A DNA stretch of 64,000 bases, from the NCBI GenBank assembly GCA_026003615.1, contig BPHQ01000001.1, positions 682,001 through 746,000 of the forward strand, written 5' to 3'. A program made the position numbers and the translations under genes. The notes beneath the pieces are model-generated. The model saw only the letters and a list, made by a program, of their open reading frames with translations. It ran no database searches and was not told the DNA's origin. This DNA is from Bellilinea sp. (lineage in GTDB: Bacteria > Chloroflexota > Anaerolineae > Anaerolineales > Anaerolineaceae). Below are positions 36,848-45,905 of the stretch, piece by piece; position 1 is the first letter of the stretch, and each line of letters opens with the position of its first letter.

Positions 36848-37633
36848 TTAGCGTAAATTTTCACGATTGACTCGACTGGAAATTAATTTCAACTGCCGGG
36901 CACGCAACATCGAAAATAGTAAGAAAATCAGAATGAGCAGGGCAACCGAGCCGGCGATGTTTGCAACCATCGGCGAACCATTTGGTTTGAAAAGAATGCC
37001 GGAAAATGCCCAGACAATTACCAGCGGGTATGCGATGGCTTTACGAAAGTGAATCATGGAAATTGCCAGTAAACCACCTACGATGATCACCAACGCAGTC
37101 CACACCTCGGGGGCTATTCCAAATCCGTTCCAATTCAAAGTGTACAGTAAGACGCTCGCATTCGCAATTGTGGCAACAGAAATCCACCCCAGGTACAAAC
37201 TGAATGGAAAGTGAATGAGGGTGCGATCGGCGGGTGATGTTTCCTGAACCCCGATTCCAAGCCGCAAATAAATTGCCAGCAATGAAATCAGCAGCCCGAT
37301 CATTACCAGCATGGAAAGAGGAATTAAGCCATAGTGCCAGGCAAAAATCCAGATACCATTGAAGAAGTTGGCGGCGATGAACCAGCCTCCAATCCGTTTA
37401 ATGAGAGGATTTTTCTGCTGTGATGGGAGTATCTGATATATTGCGAAACCGATTAGGGAAAGATATATCAATCCCCAAATGGCAAAAACATAACCTGCCG
37501 GAGTAAATAATACCGGGTAGGAGTCAGATATTTCGCCGGTTGTGCGATTGTTGATCGGTAAGGCGTTTGCCAAAGCGTTCACCACAATCGTGAATACGAG
37601 GGATATCAGGTTTAACCAACGGATAGTTTTCAT
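36848..37633 (-). CDS. TspO/MBR-related tryptophan-rich membrane protein
   Basis: A 261-residue protein with seven to eight TM segments. Its N-terminal half carries the segment FTPAGYVFAIWGLIYLSL that is typical of TspO-related proteins, plus several Trp residues within membrane helices (GIWIFAWHYGL; LYLGWISVATIAN). It is longer than classical five-helix TspO (about 160 residues), so it belongs to the extended relatives often annotated as tryptophan-rich sensory protein. Ligand and role are unknown. It is divergent from the YdcF-like gene. Confidence 0.75.
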   Translation of the reverse strand: MKTIRWLNLISLVFTIVVNALANALPINNRTTGEISDSYPVLFTPAGYVFAIWGLIYLSLIGFAIYQILPSQQKNPLIKRIGGWFIAANFFNGIWIFAWHYGLIPLSMLVMIGLLISLLAIYLRLGIGVQETSPADRTLIHFPFSLYLGWISVATIANASVLLYTLNWNGFGIAPEVWTALVIIVGGLLAISMIHFRKAIAYPLVIVWAFSGILFKPNGSPMVANIAGSVALLILIFLLFSMLRARQLKLISSRVNRENLR

Positions 37634-37747
37634 GTGATGTATCCTAAAAATAATTTATGAAATAAGGGTATCATAAAAGAAATCATTCGGGGATAGTTTG
37701 TGTATGGTTAAGATAAGTTCTTAATGCCTATACAGGAGTGCTGTTTT

Positions 37748-38551
37748 ATGTTTGTGTTTTTTTCAAAATTTTTGCCTCTGCTAATCTATCCCCTCGGTCT
37801 GGCTTGCCTGTTGATGCTGCTCAGTCTGATTCTAAGGATACCGTCAAGTTGGCGGAAACGGTTGGTTGCTTTTGCATTCATCTTGCTCTGGCTGGGTGGA
37901 AACCGTTGGGTGGCTTATAGTCTGACTTACTCGCTGGAGAGAAAAATTGTCCCCCCGTCCGATCTGCCGAAAGGAGATGTCATTCTTGTTCTGGGAGGGG
38001 GGACAGAGTCTCTTGATGCACCCCGAAGCGGAGTTGAAGTCAACGGGGCTGGTGACCGTGTTCTTCATGCCGTTCGATTGTATCGTCAGGGAATTGCTCC
38101 CTTTATATTATTGAGTGGCGGGAATATTGAATGGTTAACCTCGCGGACAACCACACCAGCCTTTGAGATGAAAGAGCTGATGCTCTTTATGGGTGTGCCA
38201 GAGTCTGCGCTGGTCTTGCAGGATCAATCTCAAAACACAGCGGAAGATGTAATGTTTTCTGCCCGTATCATCGAGGAGCGTGGGTTTGAAAGGATTATTC
38301 TGGTTACATCGGCACAGCACATGCCCCGGTCGGTTGAACTCTTTCGGGCGCAAGGGATTGATGTGATCCCCTCGCCCGCAGATTATTCGATTACCGACGC
38401 GGAATGGCGTAGTTTGTGGCAGGCAAATTTACCTGCTCAATTGATAAATATTTTACCGAATGCCGGTTATCTTTCGATGACCACATCCAGCCTGAAGGAA
38501 TATCTTGGGATTTTGGTTAACTCTTTGAAGAGTCTTATCAAACTATCATAA
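37748..38551 (+). CDS. YdcF/ElyC/SanA family (DUF218) membrane protein
   Basis: A 267-residue protein with two N-terminal TM segments (FLPLLIYPLGLACLLMLLSL; LVAFAFILLWLGGNRW) and a DUF218 domain. The domain has VILVLGGGTE, APFILLSGGN, LVLQDQSQNTAEDVMFSARI and RIILVTSAQHMPRSVELFRA. ElyC and SanA relatives act in cell-envelope or peptidoglycan homeostasis in E. coli; the chemistry is unsettled. The ATG at 37748 was chosen because AGGAG lies 9 bases upstream. Confidence 0.88.
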   Translation: MFVFFSKFLPLLIYPLGLACLLMLLSLILRIPSSWRKRLVAFAFILLWLGGNRWVAYSLTYSLERKIVPPSDLPKGDVILVLGGGTESLDAPRSGVEVNGAGDRVLHAVRLYRQGIAPFILLSGGNIEWLTSRTTTPAFEMKELMLFMGVPESALVLQDQSQNTAEDVMFSARIIEERGFERIILVTSAQHMPRSVELFRAQGIDVIPSPADYSITDAEWRSLWQANLPAQLINILPNAGYLSMTTSSLKEYLGILVNSLKSLIKLS

Positions 38552-38556
38552 CCGGA

Positions 38557-39711
38557 TCAAACTGTGCCTAAAAGCTTTAGTCGCAGCAAGGCCTTAATGA
38601 AAGGCAAAGGCGGTAAGGATGCCAGGATTTTTACATCCTCAAAGAAGGTTTGTTCTTCGTCTAAAAATCCAAAAACCCGTTTAACCGGATTATTGCGGAA
38701 TAATTGGGTAAAAATGTGATGCATCTCATTCCCGTGACGTAACATTACTTGCAGCATGATGCTGTCAAACAGACGGTAGCGTGCCGGAGACTCCGGCAAA
38801 TTGAATGGGTGCCCGTGTTTGACCAGCGAATTAATAATAGCATCGCTATCTTTCTGAATCCGTAAAAATGCGTAACCGCTGGATGGTTTTACGCGGCCGC
38901 CAAGGGTGCCAATGGCTAAAATGCGTTTCCCTAATTGTCGGGGTAGCGGTTGATCGGACATGGGAATTACACCATTTTCAACTGTTCTGGTTTTGTACTC
39001 GCCAATTTTCAAAACTTCCTCGATGTAATGGTGAAGCGCGAGATCGTATTCCTCGCTGGCCAACAAAGATGGCGAGAAGAGGGTGTATTCCACTAATGCT
39101 TCCCGTTCTGAAAACGGGAGAATATACATGAAGCGCATCTGTCCATTTTGGGGGGTGCGAAAATCGAAGAGAACGGGGACTTGGGGGTTGAAACTGGGGC
39201 GGTTGGTCTCAATTTCCCAACCCCGAAAGTGTTGCATTAAGTAATGGTACCGCTTGGGGTCAGTTTTGAGCCTTTGGGGATTATAAAGACTGCTGAATGC
39301 CCACTTACCTCGATATTGATTACCATTAATCTTAACCAATGCAGAATGATCATCTTCGCTGATATCTTCCACTTCACCATATTCGAATTGGACAGTTGGG
39401 GACCCATTCAAAATACTATAAGCATGACGGTAGAAGTCAATACCTCGAATCAGATAATAGTGGTAGGGAGAGAGTGTGAATGTGGCTGAAAAGTTTGCGC
39501 CGATGAAAGCCAATTGCTCCCAGGCGCGAAATGTGGCCGATGGATAAGGACTTGGATGAGCTGACCAGAAACACCAGGTGCGGTCGTTGGTTTGCTTTGG
39601 GGTTCGATCAAGGATCAAGATTTTTTTGTGGGGGAAAGCCTGAAGCAATCGAAGTGCCAGACTCAGGCCAGCTGCACCACCGCCGGCAAGGATGAAGTCA
39701 AACTTTTCCAT
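38557..39711 (-). CDS. crtY: Lycopene β-cyclase, CrtY type
   Basis: A 384-residue FAD/NAD(P)-binding protein. The N-terminal dinucleotide motif is DFILAGGGAAGLSLALRLL. The family signature is NDRTWCFW. Next come FDFRTPQNGQMRFMYILPFS, ALVEYTLFS and GTLGGRVKPSSGYAFLRIQK. CrtY makes β-carotene by closing the rings of lycopene. No crtE, crtB or crtI lies in the window, so the rest of the pathway must be elsewhere or absent. It overlaps the adenosine deaminase gene by 14 bases, so it is the last gene of the S9 peptidase operon. Confidence 0.88.
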   Translation of the reverse strand: MEKFDFILAGGGAAGLSLALRLLQAFPHKKILILDRTPKQTNDRTWCFWSAHPSPYPSATFRAWEQLAFIGANFSATFTLSPYHYYLIRGIDFYRHAYSILNGSPTVQFEYGEVEDISEDDHSALVKINGNQYRGKWAFSSLYNPQRLKTDPKRYHYLMQHFRGWEIETNRPSFNPQVPVLFDFRTPQNGQMRFMYILPFSEREALVEYTLFSPSLLASEEYDLALHHYIEEVLKIGEYKTRTVENGVIPMSDQPLPRQLGKRILAIGTLGGRVKPSSGYAFLRIQKDSDAIINSLVKHGHPFNLPESPARYRLFDSIMLQVMLRHGNEMHHIFTQLFRNNPVKRVFGFLDEEQTFFEDVKILASLPPLPFIKALLRLKLLGTV

Positions 39712-40729
39712 GGAAATTTGATGAACCTTTCTTTAACACCAGTTCTGATTTTTCTTGAGGCGTAAGAAAGGATGCTTCCAAAGCATTTTGCTGTAATTGC
39801 CAGATTTGTTCATGAGACAATCCGGAGAGGGGGGCAGCCACATTATATTCATAGGGTAAGGTGATTGCGCTGATACCGGGATCATCCGTGTTCAATGTAG
39901 CGCAAATCCCTCGGTCAAGAAAAAGCCGGACGGGGTGGTCGGCATAACTTTTCACTGTTGAGGTTTGAACATTACTGGTCAGGTTGACTTCAACACCGAT
40001 GCGTTTTTTTGCCAAAAAATCTAACAGCGTTTCATCTTTTGGCGCTTGAACAGCATGACCAATTCGTTCTGCACCCAATAATTGAATGGCTTGCCAGATA
40101 CTATGAGAGCCGGCACTTTCCCCTGCATGCACAGTAACATGCAAGCCAGCATTGCGAACCAATTCAAAATGAGACTGATACCATTCCGCGGGGAAGTTGG
40201 CTTCATCACCGGCCAAATCTACCGCAACGAATGCCTCGCGGCGGGAAAGGATGGCCGCCAACTCCAGGTGGCAAATTTCCGGTCCGTAGGTTCGGCTGAG
40301 AATTCCGATCAGGTTGATGGGAATACCAGTTTCACGGCTGGCGGAGCGGGCGCCGTCCACTACGGCATCAATGACAGCCACGGGGTTGAGATGATGGGGT
40401 TCTGCCATGAACCAGGGTGAAAACCTCAGTTCAGCATAATCAATGCCTTCTTTGGCCAAATCCTCAACGCACTCCCGGGCAACCCGGTAACATGCGTCTT
40501 CATTGACGAGAATTTTTGTCATCCACTCGAACCGGGATAGAAACGCCATTACGCCCGGCTGCGCATCGGTAATCTGCACATATGGACGCAAACTCTCGAT
40601 GTCTTGGGCGGGAAGGGGCAGGCCATAGGTCTGCCCCAAATCCAGAATGGTTTCCAGTCGAACACTGCCATCGAGATGACGGTGAAGATCAATTAACGGA
40701 AAGTTGGGATTAATGTGGCTGGCTGTCAT
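39698..40729 (-). CDS. add: Adenosine deaminase
   Basis: Adenosine deaminase converts adenosine to inosine with a zinc centre. Metal ligands are in PLIDLHRHLDGSVR. The substrate and catalytic residues are in VHAGESAG, ERIGHAVQAP and the Asp pair LNTDDPGIS. The 343-residue length is usual. Adenine deaminase-like relatives share this fold, so adenosine is the likely but unproven substrate. It overlaps the S9 peptidase gene by 20 bases. The nearby nucleoside-type ABC transporter and molybdenum hydroxylase support a purine-salvage context. Confidence 0.92.
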   Translation of the reverse strand: MTASHINPNFPLIDLHRHLDGSVRLETILDLGQTYGLPLPAQDIESLRPYVQITDAQPGVMAFLSRFEWMTKILVNEDACYRVARECVEDLAKEGIDYAELRFSPWFMAEPHHLNPVAVIDAVVDGARSASRETGIPINLIGILSRTYGPEICHLELAAILSRREAFVAVDLAGDEANFPAEWYQSHFELVRNAGLHVTVHAGESAGSHSIWQAIQLLGAERIGHAVQAPKDETLLDFLAKKRIGVEVNLTSNVQTSTVKSYADHPVRLFLDRGICATLNTDDPGISAITLPYEYNVAAPLSGLSHEQIWQLQQNALEASFLTPQEKSELVLKKGSSNFHGKV

Positions 40730-42728
40730 GGATCAGATATTTCTTGAACCATCTCGCAATGTGATTCAACCGTAAAATGCGCCGATCGGTCCTTCCGCCA
40801 CGTGAAAGCCCGTGGAATTCCTCGGGAAAACGCACCATTTCGGTGTCTACCCCCAATCGCTTGAGCGCTACATATACCTGTTCTCCCTGCTCGATGGGGC
40901 AGCGCAGGTCCATTTCATTGTGAATGACGAGGGTGGGTGTTTTGGCATTGCCGATATGGGCAATGGGGGAACGCTGCCAGTAATATTCTAATGCCTCAAA
41001 GGGCGGTTTGTTGTTCAATTCTTGTTGAAAAACCCAATTGAAGTCGCTGGATCCCCACATGGAAATGAAATTGCTGACACACCGTTGGGTAACTGCGGCC
41101 TGGAAACGGTCGGTATGCCCAATAATCCAGACCGTCATGTAACCGCCATAACTTCCACCGGTAACTCCCATTCGGGCAGTGTCAATATAGGGTTTTTGTG
41201 CGACATAGTCTGCCCAGGCCATCAGATCGGCGTAATCGCGATCTCCCCAGTTGCCGTGAATGGCGGCGGCGTGCTGCTCACCGTAGCCGCGTCCGCCTCT
41301 TGGATTACAAAAATAGACCACGAACCCCTGGGCAGCCAGATAGTAGAACTCGTGCATGAATAGTTTACCGTACTGGGTTAGGGGACCTCCGTGAATTTCC
41401 ATGATCGAAGGGTACTTTTTGTTGGGGTCGAATTGAGGCGGTTTGAGAATCCAGCCTTGCAGTTTATTGTCATCCGGTCCTTTGAACCAGACTTCTTCAA
41501 TCTCACCCAGGTCAACTTTGTCGAGAATTTCTCGATTAAATCGGGTCAGGATACGCTGTTGATTTGAGGTCAAATCTATAATCATCACCTGACCGGGATC
41601 GGAGAAAGTGCCGTATAAACCAGCAATGCGGGTGGAAGCCTGATTAATGGAGTGAGTATGAAATACCCCTCCTTCGCCGACAACGGTTTCAAGTCCACTT
41701 CCATCTCGCTGGATTTTCATCAGAATGCTGGAACCGTGCAGAGTAACCGGGAAGTAAAGCGCTTTACTGTCCGCGCTCCACAAGGGTGGATTGGTTACGG
41801 CTCCGCCGATGTCGTTGATTGTCCATGCGCTGACATTTAAATCAAAGGCTTCCGTTAGGTTTTTGGGGGGGTGTGAGCCATCAGTTGGAATAACCCAAAG
41901 CCCGATATTTTTGAAACCCTGGCCAATCCCTTCTTGACCATAATATGCCAGCCAATTACCGTCCGGCGAAAATTTTAGCGAGAATTTATTGCCGGGTGGA
42001 GTCTCCAGCTTGCGAGGCTCTCCACCGCGCGCAGGAATCAGGAAGATGTCGTCCAAATCGGGATTTGAGTCAGGATCGTCGCTGCGGTTGGAAATATACG
42101 CAATCCATTTACCATCCGACGACCAATCGGGGAAGTGTTCATCCCAAACCGGGTGATCCGTTAATTGGGTTGCTTTCCCGTTCAGGGCATCAATGACCCA
42201 CAAATGCCAGCGTTCATGAGGTAAGTAGCCGTAGCCATCCAGTTTGTAAAATAAGCGATTGTAGTGCCGGGCAGGGGTAGTGATATCTTTGAGATCCGGG
42301 TTTTTTTGTCTCTCAAGTACTTCTTTGTCAATCTTTCTGACTGTGCAAAGGATTTTCTTACCATCTGGCGACCAAATTATCTCGCCAATTTCGCCGTCTA
42401 ACTGAACCAGTGGACGGGCTTCGCCACCATTGAAGGGGATAAGGAACAATGCTGGCGGTTTGTCTTTATTCTTGCGATTGGAAAGAAATGCAATTTGGGA
42501 TCCGTCAGGTGACCAGACCGGGTGATTGTCGCTTTGATCGCCAAAAGTGAATTGGCGTGGTTGTCCCCCTTCGACAGGAACAAGCCATAAGTTGGAATAT
42601 TTTTTTTCGGTTTTTTTCTCAACTCTTTGCAATGTCAGGATAACCTGTGTTCCATCGGGAGAGATTACTGCCCCCGAAGGCACCTGAAAACGATAGAGAT
42701 CTTCCGCGGTGATGAGTCGCTTAGCCAT
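40710..42728 (-). CDS. S9 family prolyl oligopeptidase-like peptidase
   Basis: A 672-residue cytosolic serine peptidase. An N-terminal β-propeller with TolB/WD-like repeats (VWSPDGSQIAFLSNR, DWSSDGKWIAYISNR, KFSPDGNWLAYYG) precedes an α/β-hydrolase domain. The catalytic triad is readable as Ser526 (GVTGGSYGGYMT), Asp607 (NEMDLRCP) and His639 (EEFHGLSRGG). This pattern fits acylaminoacyl-peptidase/dipeptidyl aminopeptidase relatives. The start is the ATG at 42728 with GAGGAG 7 bases upstream. It is first in a peptidase-add-crtY operon. Confidence 0.93.
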   Translation of the reverse strand: MAKRLITAEDLYRFQVPSGAVISPDGTQVILTLQRVEKKTEKKYSNLWLVPVEGGQPRQFTFGDQSDNHPVWSPDGSQIAFLSNRKNKDKPPALFLIPFNGGEARPLVQLDGEIGEIIWSPDGKKILCTVRKIDKEVLERQKNPDLKDITTPARHYNRLFYKLDGYGYLPHERWHLWVIDALNGKATQLTDHPVWDEHFPDWSSDGKWIAYISNRSDDPDSNPDLDDIFLIPARGGEPRKLETPPGNKFSLKFSPDGNWLAYYGQEGIGQGFKNIGLWVIPTDGSHPPKNLTEAFDLNVSAWTINDIGGAVTNPPLWSADSKALYFPVTLHGSSILMKIQRDGSGLETVVGEGGVFHTHSINQASTRIAGLYGTFSDPGQVMIIDLTSNQQRILTRFNREILDKVDLGEIEEVWFKGPDDNKLQGWILKPPQFDPNKKYPSIMEIHGGPLTQYGKLFMHEFYYLAAQGFVVYFCNPRGGRGYGEQHAAAIHGNWGDRDYADLMAWADYVAQKPYIDTARMGVTGGSYGGYMTVWIIGHTDRFQAAVTQRCVSNFISMWGSSDFNWVFQQELNNKPPFEALEYYWQRSPIAHIGNAKTPTLVIHNEMDLRCPIEQGEQVYVALKRLGVDTEMVRFPEEFHGLSRGGRTDRRILRLNHIARWFKKYLIHDSQPH

Positions 42729-42775
42729 GAAATGCTCCTCAATTGATGAATTGGTTGTTGAAAGGGAAAATGGAC

Positions 42776-42991
42776 TTAAGTAAGGGACAAAATTGAATTT
42801 GCAAGGAAAGATGCTCCACGTTGCTGGCTGAACAACGACCAATTTTGCAGGGGGAAAGCATAATCCCCTGATAGTAATGAATTAATTTTACCCTCGATTT
42901 CTTCCAACAAAAAGTCATTCGGGTTCAGCACTTGTCCAATGCCGAAAAGTTCTGCATCGTGTGCAATGGCAAACTGATCACTAAAAATCTC
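42776..42991 (-). pseudogene. Probable gene remnant in the 354-base gap upstream of the S9 peptidase
   Basis: The gap 42729-43082 has no intact gene. A 71-codon open stretch on the minus strand ending at a TAA (42776-42778) reads like the C-terminus of a real protein: SDQFAIAHDAELFGIGQVLN, later LLEEIEGKINSLLSGDYAF, then SLFSQQRGASFLANSILSLT. It has no ATG and is preceded in frame by a TGA (42992-42994), with an AT-rich stretch beyond. I cannot name the parent family. Chance coding is possible, but the residue mix looks protein-like. Confidence 0.35.
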
Positions 42992-43082
42992 TCATGTTTC
43001 TAGTGAAATTAACTTAGTTACTTCAACCGGGATATGATGAAATTAAGCGCTCAAAAAATTTTTACAAAACCTTTTTAATTCA

Positions 43083-45905
43083 TCAATAATTTCCAGATCT
43101 TTCTTTTAAAGTCAACAGGATTTTTTCCTGATCCACAGGGATGCGGTCAAAACGTACCCCAACGGCATGATAGATCGCATTGGTAATTGCCGGAATGGTT
43201 GGAATCAGCACGATTTCACCGACACCCTTTGCACCAAAAGGCCCTTCCGTAACCGGGTGTTCAACAACGATGGGAATGATCTCCGGTGTCAATGTGATCG
43301 AAGGCATTCGATAGCGTGCCAGCCGGTCGGTGATCACACGGCCTTGTTCGACAATAAAGTTTTCGGTCAGCGCGTGGCCAATTCCCATGATCGCACCGCC
43401 TTCGATTTGGCCGCGCAAACCGAGTGGATTAATGGCCGTGCCTACATCATTTGCGATGATCAATCTCAACACATTAACTTCCCCCGTCAGAGTGTTGACT
43501 TCCACTTCGGCTGCCTGGGCAGCAAAGGAGAAGGCGAAGTGCATATCCCCCCCTTGTCCCAGGGGACGGGTTGCAGGTGCCCAGTAGGTATAAGAGGCGA
43601 GCGGCTGTCGTCCAGATTCGAGCATTTGCTCGGCTAAATGCGATAAGCTGACCTGCTTGCCGTTGACCTGTGCCAGACCTTCAATAAAGCGGATTTCCTG
43701 TGGGGGAACGTCATAGCGTTCGGCCAGTTCGCTGGTCAATAATTGACGGAGTGCGCGGGCGGCATGCCGCACAGCATTACCGGTTACAAAGGTCTGACGC
43801 GAGGCAGTGGTGGGACCGCCGTCAGGTGTCAGGTCTGTGTCCATTAAAAGTACATCAATCTGACGCGGATTTTGGTTAAGCTCTTCGGCGGCAATTAATT
43901 GCAGGACGGTTGGTAAACCCTGCCCCAATTCGGCAGAGGAGGAACGCACCTGAAAAGTGCCATCCCGACGAAGTTCGACCTCTGCGCCGGCTTTATCAGG
44001 TGCTCCACCGCCTAAACCAGTATTCTTATAGCCCACGGCAAAGCCCCATGCCCGAAGCCGATGGGGTGCCCCCTCAACCGGTTTGGGGATGAAGGGATTC
44101 CCTCCACTTAAACGGTTCATTTCGGCTTCAACTCTCTCGATGCACTCCATCAATCCAACGCTTTCCCGCAGAACTTGACCAGTGTTGGTGATACTGCCAA
44201 CCTTTAAGGCGTTTTTCTTGCGTAATTCAACCGGGTCCATGTGAAGGACTTCAGCCAGTGTGTCCATCATGGATTCAATCGCAAAAGCAGACTGCATAAC
44301 GCCAAAGCCGCGGAAAGCCCCAGCGGGCGGGTTGTTGGTGTACATGGCGTAGCAATCTGCTTTGACGTTGGGAATTTCATAGGGGCCGGAGGAATGGGTT
44401 GTGGCGCGGGTTAACACTTTTTCACCCAGCGAGGCATACGCCCCCGTATCCCCAAATAATTCGGTCTCGACTGCTGTGAGAGTGCCATCCTTTTTTGCGC
44501 CAACTTTTACGCGGATTTGTGTGGCGTGGCGTTTCGGGTGAACAATCAGGCTTTCCTGACGATCGAAAAGCAATTTGACTGGACGACCGGTGGCTCTTGC
44601 CAGTAAAGCGGCATGAATCTGGCCGGCAATGTCCTCCTTTCCGCCAAAGCCGCCACCGATTAATTGGCCGATGATGCGTACCTGCTCTTCCGGCACTCCC
44701 AAGGCGCGTGCTACCTGATTGCGATCAGAATAGGGGATTTGTGAGCCGACATAAATTTCCATGCGTCCTTCAGGAGTGAGTCGGGCAATACTACACTCCG
44801 GTTCCATAAAGGCGTGGTCGTGCATGGGTGTGTGGTAGGTATGTTCCAGTACCACATCTGCCTGTGCAAAGCCTTCTTCAACATCCCCTTTACGGACTTT
44901 GATGTGCTTGAGCAAATTTCCGTTTTTATGAATGCGAATGGCATCATCTTGAATGGCTTTAACCGGGTGGTCAATGACCGGCAAGGGTTCAATTTCCACT
45001 TCAATTAAGTCCAGTGCCTTCGAGGCAATCTGGCGGGTTTCGGCTGCCACAATGGCCAATGCGTCGCCTACGGTGCGAATTTGTTCATCAATTCCCACCA
45101 TTATTGGCCAATCTGGAATCACCAAACCGTGATTTTTCTCGCCGGGAATGTCTTTAGCGGTGAGAACAGCGACAACACCGGGTAATTTCCGGGCTTTTTC
45201 AATGTTGAGTTTACGTAATATGCCGGAGGGAACACCTGCCCGTTTTACCCGGGCATGCAGCATGTTCTCAAATTGAATGTCATCGGTGTAAATGGCTTTT
45301 CCGGTAACCTTTGCGATTGCGTCTGGGCGGGGTTGTATCCTGCCAACTACGCGGCCAGCATGGTTGGAAGGATCAATGGGTGGGTGAGGCAGCGGCTGGC
45401 CGGTTTTCAGGGTGAATGCTGCCGCTTTGATTGCGCCAATTATCGAGGGATAGCCTGCACAACGGCACAATGTATCCTTGAGGGCATATTTTATATCTTC
45501 TTCGCTGGGGTCAGGATTTCGTTCCAACAAGGCATAAGAAGTCATGATCTGGCCTGGGATACAAAAACCACATTGGACAGCGCCGTATTCGATGAAAGAT
45601 TGCTGTAAGGGGTGAAGGGGTATGAGTTGACCATCTGCCGTGGGGGTTTTATGAAGGTCGGACAATCCTTCTATAGTCAGGATATCCGCACCATCGGCTT
45701 TGGCAGCCGGAAAGGAACACGACAAAACCGGTTCGCCATTGAGAATCACGGTGCAGGCTCCACATTCGGCTTCACCACAAGCAACTTTAGTACCGGTTAA
45801 TTTGAGACGATAACGAAGCAGGTCAGCCAGCATTTCGCCGGGGACCTCCGGTAGTTGGTACGTTCTCCCATTGACTGTCAGCGTGATCAAATTCGGATCG
45901 CTCAT
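43083..45905 (-). CDS. Fused molybdenum hydroxylase: [2Fe-2S] domain plus molybdopterin subunit (xanthine dehydrogenase family)
   Basis: A 940-residue protein that joins the small iron-sulfur subunit to the large Mo subunit. Residues 1-165 carry two [2Fe-2S] sites: CGEAECGACTVILNG for the plant-type cluster, and CGFCIPGQ with LCRCAGYPSI for the second. From about 185 the Mo-binding part follows: KVTGKAIYTDDIQ, QLIGGGFGGKED, AFRGFGVMQSAFAIE and SAELGQGLPTVLQL. The catalytic Glu is in GPFGAKGVGEIVL. Substrates of this superfamily include xanthine, nicotinate and aldehydes; the purine neighbours favour a purine-type substrate. It overlaps the FAD-subunit gene by 4 bases. Confidence 0.93.
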   Translation of the reverse strand: MSDPNLITLTVNGRTYQLPEVPGEMLADLLRYRLKLTGTKVACGEAECGACTVILNGEPVLSCSFPAAKADGADILTIEGLSDLHKTPTADGQLIPLHPLQQSFIEYGAVQCGFCIPGQIMTSYALLERNPDPSEEDIKYALKDTLCRCAGYPSIIGAIKAAAFTLKTGQPLPHPPIDPSNHAGRVVGRIQPRPDAIAKVTGKAIYTDDIQFENMLHARVKRAGVPSGILRKLNIEKARKLPGVVAVLTAKDIPGEKNHGLVIPDWPIMVGIDEQIRTVGDALAIVAAETRQIASKALDLIEVEIEPLPVIDHPVKAIQDDAIRIHKNGNLLKHIKVRKGDVEEGFAQADVVLEHTYHTPMHDHAFMEPECSIARLTPEGRMEIYVGSQIPYSDRNQVARALGVPEEQVRIIGQLIGGGFGGKEDIAGQIHAALLARATGRPVKLLFDRQESLIVHPKRHATQIRVKVGAKKDGTLTAVETELFGDTGAYASLGEKVLTRATTHSSGPYEIPNVKADCYAMYTNNPPAGAFRGFGVMQSAFAIESMMDTLAEVLHMDPVELRKKNALKVGSITNTGQVLRESVGLMECIERVEAEMNRLSGGNPFIPKPVEGAPHRLRAWGFAVGYKNTGLGGGAPDKAGAEVELRRDGTFQVRSSSAELGQGLPTVLQLIAAEELNQNPRQIDVLLMDTDLTPDGGPTTASRQTFVTGNAVRHAARALRQLLTSELAERYDVPPQEIRFIEGLAQVNGKQVSLSHLAEQMLESGRQPLASYTYWAPATRPLGQGGDMHFAFSFAAQAAEVEVNTLTGEVNVLRLIIANDVGTAINPLGLRGQIEGGAIMGIGHALTENFIVEQGRVITDRLARYRMPSITLTPEIIPIVVEHPVTEGPFGAKGVGEIVLIPTIPAITNAIYHAVGVRFDRIPVDQEKILLTLKERSGNY

